The notes below the pieces were generated by a model. That model worked only from the letters and a program-made list of their open reading frames with translations, searched no databases and was not told the DNA's origin. Both the position numbers and the translations under genes were made by a program. From NCBI GenBank assembly GCA_904382605.1, contig CAJFJA010000001.1, positions 68,793 to 132,792 on the forward strand: a DNA stretch of 64,000 bases, read 5' to 3'. Within the stretch, counting starts at the first letter, position 1, and each line of letters starts with the position of its first letter. Source of the DNA: Candidatus Alloclostridium intestinigallinarum. Lineage in GTDB: Bacteria; Bacillota; Clostridia; Christensenellales; UBA3700. Of the stretch, positions 27,963 to 36,543 are shown piece by piece.

Positions 27963-29447
27963 CTATTTTCTGATATATCCTATAAGTCCCGAAGGTTTGG
28001 GCATATATCCCGTAATGCGCAGGGCTATAAAGTACAGCGCCGCCGCAACGGGAAGGCATATCAGACAGGATATGACGTTGCCCAGTTCGCGCGTATAAGA
28101 GGATATAACTCCCGTAACAAGCGCGATGGCGCAGGATACGGCGATAAGCGCGGCGCCCGAATAACTTTTCCTGCGCGGCAGAATGCGGTTAAGCTGGAAA
28201 TAGTTGCACGCCAGAGTCACGCAGTGGAACACGAAAAAGGACGTATAATAGCCGTAAATACCCATATACCGCGGCAGTACGGATATTCCCGCGACCAGAA
28301 AGACGTAGCCTATAACGCTGCTTATGAAGGTGAGGTTTTCCTTACCCAGCGAGTTCAGCGAAGTGGAAGTAATAGAATTTAAGGAGAGCGGAAGCACTAT
28401 GAACGCGGCGAAGGAGAGTTGTTCACCCACCTTTTCGTCCGCGTAAAGCAAGCTGCCTATCTCCCTGCCGCAGGCGGCGAAAGCGATGAATACCGCGCAC
28501 GCCACGGCGCAAGTGAAGTCGGTGGAGCGGTCTATCGCCGAGGTAAGGTTGCGCCCTCCGCCCGCGTTGCGCGCGGCTATTTCGGGTATCATCACCACGG
28601 AAAGACTGCCGACGACGGAAGACGGGGCGAGGAGCAGCGGCATAACCATGCCCGAAGCCCTGCCGTATTCCGCCGTCGCTTCCGCGCCTGAAAGTCCCCA
28701 CGCGCTTACAAGAACGGCAGGAAGGACGAGGGACACGAACATACCCATCAGACTGCCGCACAGGCGTGTGACGGTGAGGGGCGCGGAGGATTTGACTACC
28801 TGTCTGCCCATGGTAGGACAGGCAAGTCTGCCGCCGCTTTTGAAGAATACTATAATGAGCAGCACCGCCACGATGCAGTCGCTGACAAGCATGGCGTAAG
28901 CGAGCGAATATTCAAGCGAGATTACGTTTTGCAGCAGGAATATGAACAGGGTGCAAGCCACCACTTTGATTATCTCGTCCGCCGCTTCCGCCATTGAATA
29001 TACGAAAAAGTTCTGTCTGCCCCAGAAATGGCTGCGGATAACGGCGTAAATGCTGGAAGTGAGCATTGTCGGCAGCAGTATCAGAAACAGACGGGAGCAC
29101 CTTTCGTCGGTGAAAAATAAGGACGCGAGCGACGGAAAGGAATAAAAAACCGTGCACACCGTCATGGAAATCATCAGGCTTATCAGCAGGGCGGCGGTGA
29201 CTGCCGAGCGCTGGCTTTTCACGTCGCCGAGCGCCTGCGTTTCCGCCGTTATGCGGGAAACGGTAACGGGGATACCGCTGACTGCGATTGCGGCGAACAG
29301 CGAAAATACGGAAAAGCATATCTGGTAAAGCCCCATTACTTCCGCTCCGAGTTCGCGCGAGATGAATATTTTGAAAACAAACGAGATTCCGCGTGTGATT
29401 ACGGCTATCGAGGTCACGGTGAAGAACGCCTTGAAGATTCTTTTCAT
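27963..29447 (-). CDS. spoVB: SpoVB-like MOP-superfamily flippase
   Basis: A 494-residue protein with about 14 membrane helices, of the polysaccharide-biosynthesis / MurJ-like flippase group. The start MKRIFKAFFTVTSIAVITRG and the phrase GAEVMGLYQICFSVFSL match SpoVB/YtgP proteins, which export lipid-linked precursors such as lipid II, SpoVB during spore cortex formation. The link to DUF421/DUF4363 genes and spoIIID elsewhere in the window favours the sporulation role. A TATAAT abuts the ATG, an arrangement I cannot interpret. Confidence 0.8.
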   Translation of the reverse strand: MKRIFKAFFTVTSIAVITRGISFVFKIFISRELGAEVMGLYQICFSVFSLFAAIAVSGIPVTVSRITAETQALGDVKSQRSAVTAALLISLMISMTVCTVFYSFPSLASLFFTDERCSRLFLILLPTMLTSSIYAVIRSHFWGRQNFFVYSMAEAADEIIKVVACTLFIFLLQNVISLEYSLAYAMLVSDCIVAVLLIIVFFKSGGRLACPTMGRQVVKSSAPLTVTRLCGSLMGMFVSLVLPAVLVSAWGLSGAEATAEYGRASGMVMPLLLAPSSVVGSLSVVMIPEIAARNAGGGRNLTSAIDRSTDFTCAVACAVFIAFAACGREIGSLLYADEKVGEQLSFAAFIVLPLSLNSITSTSLNSLGKENLTFISSVIGYVFLVAGISVLPRYMGIYGYYTSFFVFHCVTLACNYFQLNRILPRRKSYSGAALIAVSCAIALVTGVISSYTRELGNVISCLICLPVAAALYFIALRITGYMPKPSGLIGYIRK

Positions 29448-29497
29448 ATTATAGGATATTAAGAAGTTTGCGCAAATATAATTTATCGGAGGGAAAA

Positions 29498-29782
29498 ATG
29501 CTGGTATACAGAGTGCGTGAAGGGGAAAGTTTACAGGACGTGGCGAGGAAATTCGGCGTGAGGGCGGAAAAAATTCTTGCCGACAGCAACTGCGCGCCCG
29601 ATCAGTTCGACCGCGGCATATGTCTGCTTATCCGCCGTCCCGAAGGGCGGGAATACGTGGTAAAACCGTTTGACACGTTGCAGTCGGTCGCGGAAAAATT
29701 CGGCGTAAGCAAGGAGAAAATCATGTCCGACAACCGCCTTGATTCGCCGTATATCTTCATAGGTCAAAAGCTGTATTTATAG
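29498..29782 (+). CDS. Double LysM-domain protein without signal peptide
   Basis: A 94-residue protein that is just two LysM domains (about 2-46 and 50-94). Both contain the usual YxVxxGESLxxVAxKFGV pattern (YRVREGESLQDVARKFGV; YVVKPFDTLQSVAEKFGV). CGGAGGG lies 5 bases before ATG 29498; an upstream in-frame ATG at 29468 lacks one and overlaps a TATAAT at 29477-29482. No signal peptide is present, so it may act in the mother cell on the forming spore, like SafA/SpoVID-type proteins; that is inference. It diverges from spoVB. Confidence 0.82.
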   Translation: MLVYRVREGESLQDVARKFGVRAEKILADSNCAPDQFDRGICLLIRRPEGREYVVKPFDTLQSVAEKFGVSKEKIMSDNRLDSPYIFIGQKLYL

Positions 29783-29810
29783 AGGCGCGCGGATAGGCGC
29801 GTTCCGGGAT

Positions 29811-30374
29811 TTACAGCCTTTTAACCACCTTTGCCGGCACGCCGGCAACTACGCATGCGGGCGGCACGTCTTTATTTACCACCGCGCCGGCGGCAATTAT
29901 GCTTCCGTCGCCCACGGTTACGCCTGGCAGAATGGTGGCGTGCGATCCCACCCACACGTTTTTACCCAAAGTCACTTTGGAAGGAGTCATGTTCGCCCGG
30001 GTCGCGGGGGAGAGGTCGTGGTTGAGCGTGGCAATAACCGCCTGGTGTCCTATAAGACAGCCGTCGCCTATTTCTATTCCTCCCTGGTCCTGGAAACAAC
30101 AGCCTGAATTTATAAACACGTTTTTGCCGAGCTTTATATTCTTTCCGTAGTCCGAATATATCGGCGGAAACAGTCTGAAAGATTTATCCACTTCATAACC
30201 CACAAGTTCGGAAACCAGCGCTCTCAGTTCGTCCTGCGTGTGATAGCCGGTGTTTATCTTTGCGGTTACTTTCTGCGCTTCGTCGGCAGCGAAGTTCATA
30301 AATTGCTGAATTTCCGAATTTGAATCCAGCGGCGCACCTGCGGCGGTCATCGCGTTATATTCCTTATAGTCCAT
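29811..30374 (-). CDS. Maltose/galactoside O-acetyltransferase family enzyme
   Basis: A 187-residue left-handed beta-helix acetyltransferase of the Maa/LacA type. The N-terminal helical region carries the Maa-type EYNAMTAAG; hexapeptide repeats follow, with the catalytic His in TLNHDLSP and the CoA-contacting end VVNKDVPPACVVAGVPAKVVKRL. A GGAG ribosome binding site precedes it. It acetylates a sugar hydroxyl with acetyl-CoA; the substrate is unknown. It stands alone between the LysM gene and the giant surface protein. Confidence 0.9.
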   Translation of the reverse strand: MDYKEYNAMTAAGAPLDSNSEIQQFMNFAADEAQKVTAKINTGYHTQDELRALVSELVGYEVDKSFRLFPPIYSDYGKNIKLGKNVFINSGCCFQDQGGIEIGDGCLIGHQAVIATLNHDLSPATRANMTPSKVTLGKNVWVGSHATILPGVTVGDGSIIAAGAVVNKDVPPACVVAGVPAKVVKRL

Positions 30375-30475
30375 ATCCTGCTCCTTTTCTATATTATACC
30401 AAAGACGGCGCCACGGGACAAATAGTTATTAATTATAACGTTCTATGCACAAAGCGCATAATAAGGCGCCGGGTA

Positions 30476-30503
30476 AAACAAAAAGACCCGCATCAAGCGG
30501 GCC
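30476..30503 (-). terminator. Terminator of the giant surface protein gene
   Basis: On the minus strand GGCCCGC, loop TTGAT, GCGGGTC with one G-U pair, then TTTTTGTTTT. Confidence 0.75.
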
Positions 30504-30524
30504 TTATTGTTTTAAGTTTGCAGA

Positions 30525-33500
30525 TTATTTCTTGCGTGCGTCCGATCTGCCGCCGTAGTTGCGGTCGAAATCAGACTTTCTGCCTACCTGCTTCTGGCGC
30601 TTACGCTTTTTCAGTATCTTGCGCGCGATAACCACTATCACGGCAATCACTATCAGACCGCCTATCACGCCGGAGGTGATGTACAGCCACAGCAGGCTGT
30701 CCGTGCCGCCGTTGTCGTCGGGTTCCTCTTTATCGGGGGTGGATTCCGCGTCTGCCTGGGTGTAGTGCACGATATAGTTGTTTGCAAGAAGTGCGCCTTC
30801 CTTAATCGTGCCGTCCTCGTTGTATGCGTTCGCGTCGGAGAACGAGTTATTCTTGGTGGAATCGTCCGCGTTCGTGTAAACCACGTCGAAGCCGACCTTG
30901 CCGGAAACTATCTGCGCGGGGGTAGTGGTGGTTTCGCCGTCCACTACGGGATCTATCTCAACGCAGGAGAAGTTGTCGAAGAAGGCGTAGCCGCTGACCC
31001 ATTCGTCGGTGTCGCCCAGCTGAAGCGCAAGGCTGCCCGTCACGTCGGACGTCACGTCCTCGTCGATGTAGACGTAGAAGGAAACTTCCTTCCAGCTGCC
31101 CACGGTTTCCGTACCGTCGTCCGCATAGGTGGAGGTGTTGATGAGTCTGGCTTTTTCAACCGCGGAAGACTCGTCGTCAACTATGCCGCCGAAGGTGTAG
31201 GTTGAGTTGCCCAGCGTGAGCACTATGCGCGCGCTGTCGTCCGCGCCCAGCTTATAGGTGAGCACCCACACGGTTATCTTGTAGTAGGAACCGGCGCTGA
31301 GGGTGAGGTCGGAGGAAGTATATCTGTAAGCTCCGCCCGCCAGATTGCCGTCCTCGTCGAGCACGTCGTCGTGGTTGTAGATGACCAGCACCATATCGCC
31401 TATACCCGTGGTGATGGAGGAGTTGTTTATATTGGTATCCACCGTGCCGGAGTTGTAAAGCGCTTCGTAAAGCGCCGCGTCGCTGCCGGCGATATCAAGG
31501 TCGAGAAGCTCGTTCCAGTCATGGTTCTGTCTGTCGAACACGCCCGCGGAAACGTCGTCCTCGCTGGCGTCGCTGTCAATCTGGGTAGCGGACCAGTCGG
31601 AAGGAGTGTTGAGCGCGTCGTCGTTTGCAGTAACGTTGTCCATTGTGTTGACAAGCATGGAAACGGTCTGCGTATTCGAGCGGTTAAGACTTACGTATGC
31701 GTCGAAGTCCTCTTCGGTAACGGACTGATAGGTCGCTCCGGTGAAGAGCGCGCTGTAATTCGCGCTGCTCGTGTTCTCGTTGGAGTAGTCGGAGTTACCG
31801 ACGTACAGGGAGAGGGACGCGCTTACGCTGCTCACGCCCGTCTGGATATAGAATACGTATTCCTTCCAGCCTGCGTTTTCCGAAGTGTTCTCGTCGCTGT
31901 TTCTGAAGAATGTGTATTCGATGTCGTCGCTGCCCGTGGATATCACTATGCTTATCTGCGAGCCGGGTTCCGCATACGCCCACACGCTGACTCTGTAATA
32001 AGAGTTGGAAGAGAGGGTAAATTCGTCTGAACTGAAACCGAATGCCGCCAGGTTGTGCGAATAAACCGCAAGCACGTTGTTATCCGCGCTCAGACCGCTG
32101 TAATTGCCCGCGGAAGAGAATATGGTGTCCTTATTCCCGAGCAGGGTTGCGATATTGCTTCCGCCGATAAGTTCGAGATACTTGGCGGAAATATTGTCAA
32201 GGTCGAGCACTCCGCCGTAAGCGTAGGTGGAAGCGTTCGTATCGTTATTGTAAGCGGTCAGCAGGGTGCTGTCGGTAGCCGACCAGCCGTTGGGCAGGGC
32301 GAGCACTCCGTTGGGGTTGCCGTCCGTCTTACTGAAATCAAAGTCGTTGTCGTCGGTTGCGTACAGGCTGTTCGTGCCGGACACGTCGGAGGCGTTGAAA
32401 TAGCCGTTGGAAGCTATCTCCACGTCGGAAGAGTCGGCGGAAACGGTGCCTTTTGCAACGTTGGTTGCCGTGGTCGCGCCCGAGTAGTCGGAAGCGGCGA
32501 TGTCCTCCGTCATGATGTTGGATATGAGCGCATAGCCCTTCACGTAAGAGGAGCTGTTGGTTGCGGTGCCGCTGCCGAGGGCGAATTCAAGACCGAGGTG
32601 CGCGACAGACTTGCCCGACTGCACCATGAATGTGAGCATGACGTAATCGTTCACGCCGTCAATCTTGAAATCGGCAAGACCTTTGGAAGTGAGCGAGGTC
32701 AGCGACGCCACGGAAGTGCGGTAGGAAGAAAGGTCGGTAAAGTCCGTGTCGGGAGCTTTTTCCAGATCTTCATTTATCGCGTCTATATCATAGTTATACA
32801 AGGTAACGTTCAGACCGCCGGAGAGTATTTCGGAAGTCTTGACCCATACGGATACGGCGAGATAGCTGTTGGGAGCAAGCGTTATCAGGTTGCTTATGTT
32901 CGCGCTGCCGGAAGTTACGTCTACAACGGGGGATACCGTTGCATATCCGGGTACGGAGTTGTTGAGTACCCACACCTTGTCGCCGTAGGAGGCAAGCGCC
33001 TTGTCGACGGTAATGCCGTCCACGCTGTCGCCCACGTTTGCGAGCACCGCGTTGGAAGAATCCGCCTTGCCGCTTACTTCATAGGTAAGGGAGTTGTCGC
33101 TGCCGTCCATATTATAGTAAGTGAAATCGTCGTCGGCGGTGAGCATATCCGCTTTTGCGACGGTATCGCCTTCGACTGCCGCGTCATAGGTGTCCTTGTC
33201 TATAAGGCTGACGGATACGGAATCGAAGAACGCGATGCCTTCGGTACCCGCGGTATTGTTGGTGCCCAGCCACAGTTCCAGCGTTACGGAGTTTTCACGG
33301 TACTGGTTGCCCTGCAGGTAGAGGGAATATTCCGTCCATTCGCCGCTCGTGTCTATATCGCTTATGCCGACGACGGATTCTTCGTCATCGCCGGTGGTAA
33401 GGCGGATAGCCGCGCCGTCGCCGGTGAGAAGATAAGTCTTGACCCACACGGAAACTTTATAGTAGTTGTTCGCCTCTATGGTATAGCCGGTGTTGGAAGA

Positions 33501-34733
33501 ATAGCCGTAAACGCTGGCGTTTCTCGCCTGGATATAGAGTATATTGCTTACCGTGCGCACGCGGTTATTGCCGTAGTCGTAGGAAACTCTGCCATGCGCG
33601 TTGAGGGTAAGATTATCGTACTCGTCGGTATCGTTGATGACGGATAAGTCCATATTGGCGGTGTCGAGCACGCCCCTTTGCAGGTTGGTGGTCGAAGTTC
33701 CGAAAGAACTGCCGTCCGTCTTCGTGCCCGCGGAGCCAGTCCAGCGGGAGGAAGAATAAGGAGTGGAAGTCTTGGTCACATAGTCGAACTCGGTATCGCC
33801 GCTGCCCATGTCGTATTTCGCGGTGTGTACCCTGTGGCTTTCTTCCGCGGTTTCACCGTTTACGACATTGGAAGAGGAAGTGCCGACAGTCGCGGCGTTG
33901 TATTCGGCAACCGCCTTGGCTTCGGCCTCTTCTTCGCTTATAGAACTGTCGCCGTCGGCGAAAGCGCTGTCGGAATCGGCGTATTCGTCGTTAAGGTTGA
34001 CGAGCGTGAGATTGTCGAAAAAGGCATAGCCCGCAGCCATATGACCTGTGGAATAGTTGCCCGTACCCAAAGACAGGATAACGGTTATGCTACCGCCGGT
34101 AGAGTTGTGCGTGTCGATATAGGCGACAAGTTCCTGCCATTCGCCGCCCGTGTTGACGGCTTCGAAAGCCGCGTACGCCACGCCGTTCACATAGACGTAT
34201 GCGCCGGTGGTGTTATCGTCGAAGTCCTGAGTTTCGTCGCCCCTGTTCAGCCAGTCCTCGTAATAGGTGCTGTCGGTGAAAATGTCCGTTTTGACCCATA
34301 CGCTCAGCTTGTAGACGCTGTCCGCCGCCAAAGTTATGGAAGCGGAAGTATACTTGTAGGATGAGGCTTCGACGCTGTTATAGATAGCCAGGATATTGTT
34401 ATCCTCGCCCACTTTGCCCGGTTCGATGCTGCCGAAATCGCTTCTGTAACCTCTGGTATCGCTCACGTCGATAACGCCCGAATGCACGTTGTCGGTAGGA
34501 GTTTTATACGTAGAGGAAGAAGAAGTGGAGCCGGCTTCGCCCGTCCAGCTTGAAGGAGTCATCGGCTGCGAATCACCCGAGGCGCTGTCGAAGTTGCCGT
34601 TGGTGATAAGCGTAGTCGAATAACTCTCCTCTTCGGTTGCGGGATCGTCGGGATCGCAGGCGGCAATAGCCGTCACGAGCGCCGCGATCATCACAATTAC
34701 GATGATAAGGAAAGTAAACTTTCTTTTTCTCAT
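30525..34733 (-). CDS. 1402-residue repetitive surface lipoprotein with C-terminal membrane anchor
   Basis: Residues 1-26 are a signal peptide ending in a lipobox (IAAC, C26). Five diverged modules of 220-280 residues follow, each with an opening 'NGNFD..WTG' type strand, a central YYKVSVWVKT-like block, a W-x-EY-x-F-Y-I block and a closing GYAFFDNLTLV-like strand, as in beta-sandwich carbohydrate-binding modules. The protein is rich in Ser, Thr, Asp and Asn. A transmembrane helix at about 1347-1370 is followed by a very basic cytoplasmic tail. Both ends therefore appear membrane-attached. Glycan or matrix binding is likely but not shown. It is monocistronic with its own promoter. Confidence 0.8.
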   Translation of the reverse strand: MRKRKFTFLIIVIVMIAALVTAIAACDPDDPATEEESYSTTLITNGNFDSASGDSQPMTPSSWTGEAGSTSSSSTYKTPTDNVHSGVIDVSDTRGYRSDFGSIEPGKVGEDNNILAIYNSVEASSYKYTSASITLAADSVYKLSVWVKTDIFTDSTYYEDWLNRGDETQDFDDNTTGAYVYVNGVAYAAFEAVNTGGEWQELVAYIDTHNSTGGSITVILSLGTGNYSTGHMAAGYAFFDNLTLVNLNDEYADSDSAFADGDSSISEEEAEAKAVAEYNAATVGTSSSNVVNGETAEESHRVHTAKYDMGSGDTEFDYVTKTSTPYSSSRWTGSAGTKTDGSSFGTSTTNLQRGVLDTANMDLSVINDTDEYDNLTLNAHGRVSYDYGNNRVRTVSNILYIQARNASVYGYSSNTGYTIEANNYYKVSVWVKTYLLTGDGAAIRLTTGDDEESVVGISDIDTSGEWTEYSLYLQGNQYRENSVTLELWLGTNNTAGTEGIAFFDSVSVSLIDKDTYDAAVEGDTVAKADMLTADDDFTYYNMDGSDNSLTYEVSGKADSSNAVLANVGDSVDGITVDKALASYGDKVWVLNNSVPGYATVSPVVDVTSGSANISNLITLAPNSYLAVSVWVKTSEILSGGLNVTLYNYDIDAINEDLEKAPDTDFTDLSSYRTSVASLTSLTSKGLADFKIDGVNDYVMLTFMVQSGKSVAHLGLEFALGSGTATNSSSYVKGYALISNIMTEDIAASDYSGATTATNVAKGTVSADSSDVEIASNGYFNASDVSGTNSLYATDDNDFDFSKTDGNPNGVLALPNGWSATDSTLLTAYNNDTNASTYAYGGVLDLDNISAKYLELIGGSNIATLLGNKDTIFSSAGNYSGLSADNNVLAVYSHNLAAFGFSSDEFTLSSNSYYRVSVWAYAEPGSQISIVISTGSDDIEYTFFRNSDENTSENAGWKEYVFYIQTGVSSVSASLSLYVGNSDYSNENTSSANYSALFTGATYQSVTEEDFDAYVSLNRSNTQTVSMLVNTMDNVTANDDALNTPSDWSATQIDSDASEDDVSAGVFDRQNHDWNELLDLDIAGSDAALYEALYNSGTVDTNINNSSITTGIGDMVLVIYNHDDVLDEDGNLAGGAYRYTSSDLTLSAGSYYKITVWVLTYKLGADDSARIVLTLGNSTYTFGGIVDDESSAVEKARLINTSTYADDGTETVGSWKEVSFYVYIDEDVTSDVTGSLALQLGDTDEWVSGYAFFDNFSCVEIDPVVDGETTTTPAQIVSGKVGFDVVYTNADDSTKNNSFSDANAYNEDGTIKEGALLANNYIVHYTQADAESTPDKEEPDDNGGTDSLLWLYITSGVIGGLIVIAVIVVIARKILKKRKRQKQVGRKSDFDRNYGGRSDARKK

Positions 34734-34774
34734 TTGACCACCTTTTATTAGTCCTTATAATATAAGTCTTCCTA

Positions 34775-34803
34775 ATTATATAAAATAAAAGCCCGCGGGT
34801 CAA
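34775..34803 (-). promoter_or_regulatory. Promoter of the giant surface protein gene
   Basis: On the minus strand TTGACC (34803-34798), 17-base spacer, TATAAT (34780-34775). AAAGGTGG precedes the ATG. Confidence 0.78.
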
Positions 34804-34858
34804 ACGAATAATCGCGCAATAGTTAAAATTTTATAAAATTCTTGCACATAATTTTCAT

Positions 34859-35248
34859 ATGGACGCTAATAAGGCTGAAAAATCGACAGCAAGTCGCCTT
34901 GCATTTTTGAAATATTTCGCCGCGCTGGCGGCAGGGTGCGTGAACGGACTGTTCGGCGGAGGCGGCGGAATGCTGGTCGTGCCGCTGCTCACGTCTTTCG
35001 GTCTTACCGCAAAAAAAGCCCACGCCACCGCAGTCGCAGTGATTTTGCCGCTATGCCTGGTCTCCGCGGTAATTTATATCGTAAAGGGGTGCTTTGATAT
35101 GCAGCTTACGCTTGCCGTAGGCGGAGGCGTGGTTGCGGGCGGAATAGCGGGCGCGCTTCTGCTGAAAAAGACGGATAACTTTCTGCTGTCAATGTTTTTT
35201 TATATCGTCATGATAGGCGCGGGAATAAAAATGGCGGTGGGCAGATGA
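34859..35248 (+). CDS. TauE/SafE-family half-transporter, first
   Basis: A 129-residue membrane protein equal to one half of a normal TauE/SafE anion exporter (about 250 residues, two four-helix repeats). It carries the repeat signature GCVNGLFGGGGGMLVVPLL and AKKAHATAVAVIL. Its stop overlaps the start of the second half-gene (ATGA). A CATAAT box lies 6 bases before the ATG and no ribosome binding site is seen. The pair probably forms a heterodimeric exporter of sulfite, sulfoacetate or a related anion; the substrate is unknown. Confidence 0.82.
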   Translation: MDANKAEKSTASRLAFLKYFAALAAGCVNGLFGGGGGMLVVPLLTSFGLTAKKAHATAVAVILPLCLVSAVIYIVKGCFDMQLTLAVGGGVVAGGIAGALLLKKTDNFLLSMFFYIVMIGAGIKMAVGR

Positions 35249-35733
35249 TGAATATCGTATGGCTTATCCTGGCAGGCGCCGCCGGCGGAATAATAGCGGG
35301 AATGGGTATGGGCGGAGGCACGCTCACCATTCCCATACTTACGCTTGCGCTGGACGTGGAACAGAAAACGGCGCAGTCCGTCAATCTGATAGCCTTCGTG
35401 GTTATGTCCGCGCCCGTGCTCGCAATCCATGTAAAAAACAGACTCGTGGACTTTCCTTCGCTTCTGAAGACGGCGCCGCTTGCCCTTGTTGGCAGCGCGG
35501 TGTGCGCGTGGTTCGCTCCCGACGTTCCCGCGGAAATACTTTCGCGCTGCTTCGGCGGCTTCCTCATCGCCCTCGGAACGTGGCAGGCGGTAAAGGCGGT
35601 AATCGACAAGGTGAAAGAGAAAAAAGGATTTTCGCCGAAAATGTTTCCGCCGAGCCTTGTCGGCTGCTCTCTTCTCACCGTAAGCGATACCGCGTACTAT
35701 CCGGAAAAACTCAAAAAGAAAAACCCCGCGTAA
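35245..35733 (+). CDS. TauE/SafE-family half-transporter, second
   Basis: A 162-residue partner of the preceding gene with the matching repeat signature AGGIIAGMGMGGGTLTIPIL and TAQSVNLIAFVVMS, four membrane helices and a short basic tail (PEKLKKKNPA). It starts inside the last codon of the first gene. The two proteins align as the two repeats of full-length family members. Each has its own proper start and end, so this is a split pair rather than one frameshifted gene. Confidence 0.82.
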   Translation: MMNIVWLILAGAAGGIIAGMGMGGGTLTIPILTLALDVEQKTAQSVNLIAFVVMSAPVLAIHVKNRLVDFPSLLKTAPLALVGSAVCAWFAPDVPAEILSRCFGGFLIALGTWQAVKAVIDKVKEKKGFSPKMFPPSLVGCSLLTVSDTAYYPEKLKKKNPA

Positions 35734-35744
35734 TTTTACGGCTG

Positions 35745-35826
35745 ATATGTATATGCGCACATTTGCCCATATGCACCGGTATTCATATAGCCGTATGCGC
35801 GCATATGAACATATGCCCGTATATCA
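35745..35826. repeat. Cluster of ATATG-type short repeats upstream of spoIIID
   Basis: The 337-base gap from the TauE pair to spoIIID begins with about seven ATATG/CATATG/CATATA words in 80 bases, giving strongly kinkable alternating sequence. Further on, CATACAAT (35901-35908) matches the -10 consensus of the mother-cell factor sigma-E, but no good -35 is visible and it lies 160 bases before the gene. No other gene is seen here. Confidence 0.4.
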
Positions 35827-36070
35827 ATGCGTCCGGCAAAACAAAATTCCGACGCTGCGGGCGCAATTTATCGCAAGCGATTTTTGACGTCATATATTTT
35901 CATACAATTTTTTGACGGGATATTTTTATATGCTTTACCGAAAATACCGCGCCGCACGGCGGACTGGGCGTTTTCGCGCGCCGCGACAGATACTTTGTCA
36001 TTATTTGTCGCAAAGAAGAATAGTATATCTTGTCGGTTGCGGTATTGCCGACACGGCGGAAGGGGGAGAT

Positions 36071-36304
36071 ATGAAAGAAAGAGTTCTTCAAACGGCGCGG
36101 TACATAGTGGACAACCGCGCCACGGTCAGGCAGGCTGCCGCGGCAATGGGCGTGAGCAAGAGTACGGTGCACAGCGATATGAATGAAAAACTGAAGTATA
36201 TCGACTCGTCGCTGTATGAACAGGTGCGGGAAGTTCTGGCTTACAATCTGCGGGTAAGGCATTTGCGCGGCGGTATGGCCACAAGACGTAAATACAAAAA
36301 ATAG
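36071..36304 (+). CDS. spoIIID: Stage III sporulation regulator SpoIIID
   Basis: A 77-residue DNA-binding protein of the mother-cell sporulation programme. It starts MKERVLQTARYIVDNRATVR, has the helix-turn-helix VRQAAAAMGVSKSTVHSDM, and ends in the basic tail GGMATRRKYKK. Length is close to the Bacillus protein (93) minus its variable end. GGGGGAG precedes ATG 36071; an open frame further upstream to 35912 is not needed. In Bacillus it is transcribed by sigma-E and tunes the sigma-E regulon. It shows that the organism has an endospore programme. Confidence 0.95.
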   Translation: MKERVLQTARYIVDNRATVRQAAAAMGVSKSTVHSDMNEKLKYIDSSLYEQVREVLAYNLRVRHLRGGMATRRKYKK

Positions 36305-36325
36305 ATATGTAAGTTATGTGCACTT
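36301..36325 (-). repeat. Dispersed 21-bp repeat, copy C (inverted)
   Basis: Read on the minus strand, AAGTGCACATAACTTACAT matches copies A and B at 14 kb at the fixed positions AAGTGCACA and TACAT. It begins at the spoIIID stop codon and faces copy D. Confidence 0.55.
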
Positions 36326-36377
36326 TGAACATATAATTATTATTTTCGCCATTCGGTTCGGAAAAATATCCGCATAA

Positions 36378-36399
36378 TAGTGCACAAAAAATACATAAT
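36378..36399 (+). repeat. Dispersed 21-bp repeat, copy D
   Basis: TAGTGCACAAAAAATACAT, in the opposite orientation to copy C, 55-60 bases away. The 239-base region between spoIIID and the sulfatase gene otherwise holds only the sulfatase promoter. Confidence 0.55.
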
Positions 36400-36456
36400 T
36401 CGACAGTAACGGCAACATTTTGGCTTTCGCGCGCGCAAGCGTTAAAAAAATAATTA

Positions 36457-36485
36457 TTGACAAACGGCTTTTTTTCGTTCATTAT
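36457..36485 (+). promoter_or_regulatory. Promoter of the sulfatase operon
   Basis: TTGACA (36457-36462), 17-base spacer, CATTAT (36480-36485), followed by an AT-rich start region and AGAGGGAG before the ATG at 36544. Confidence 0.65.
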
Positions 36486-36543
36486 ATAAATAAGGCTTTT
36501 CCGCGGCGCGCCGCGGGAGAGTACAAAGCGTCAAGAGGGAGAT

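Noticed and set aside
34859..35733. A single TauE/SafE gene broken by a frameshift
   Set aside because: Each half has its own sensible start, end and repeat signature with an ATGA overlap, as in other split pairs.
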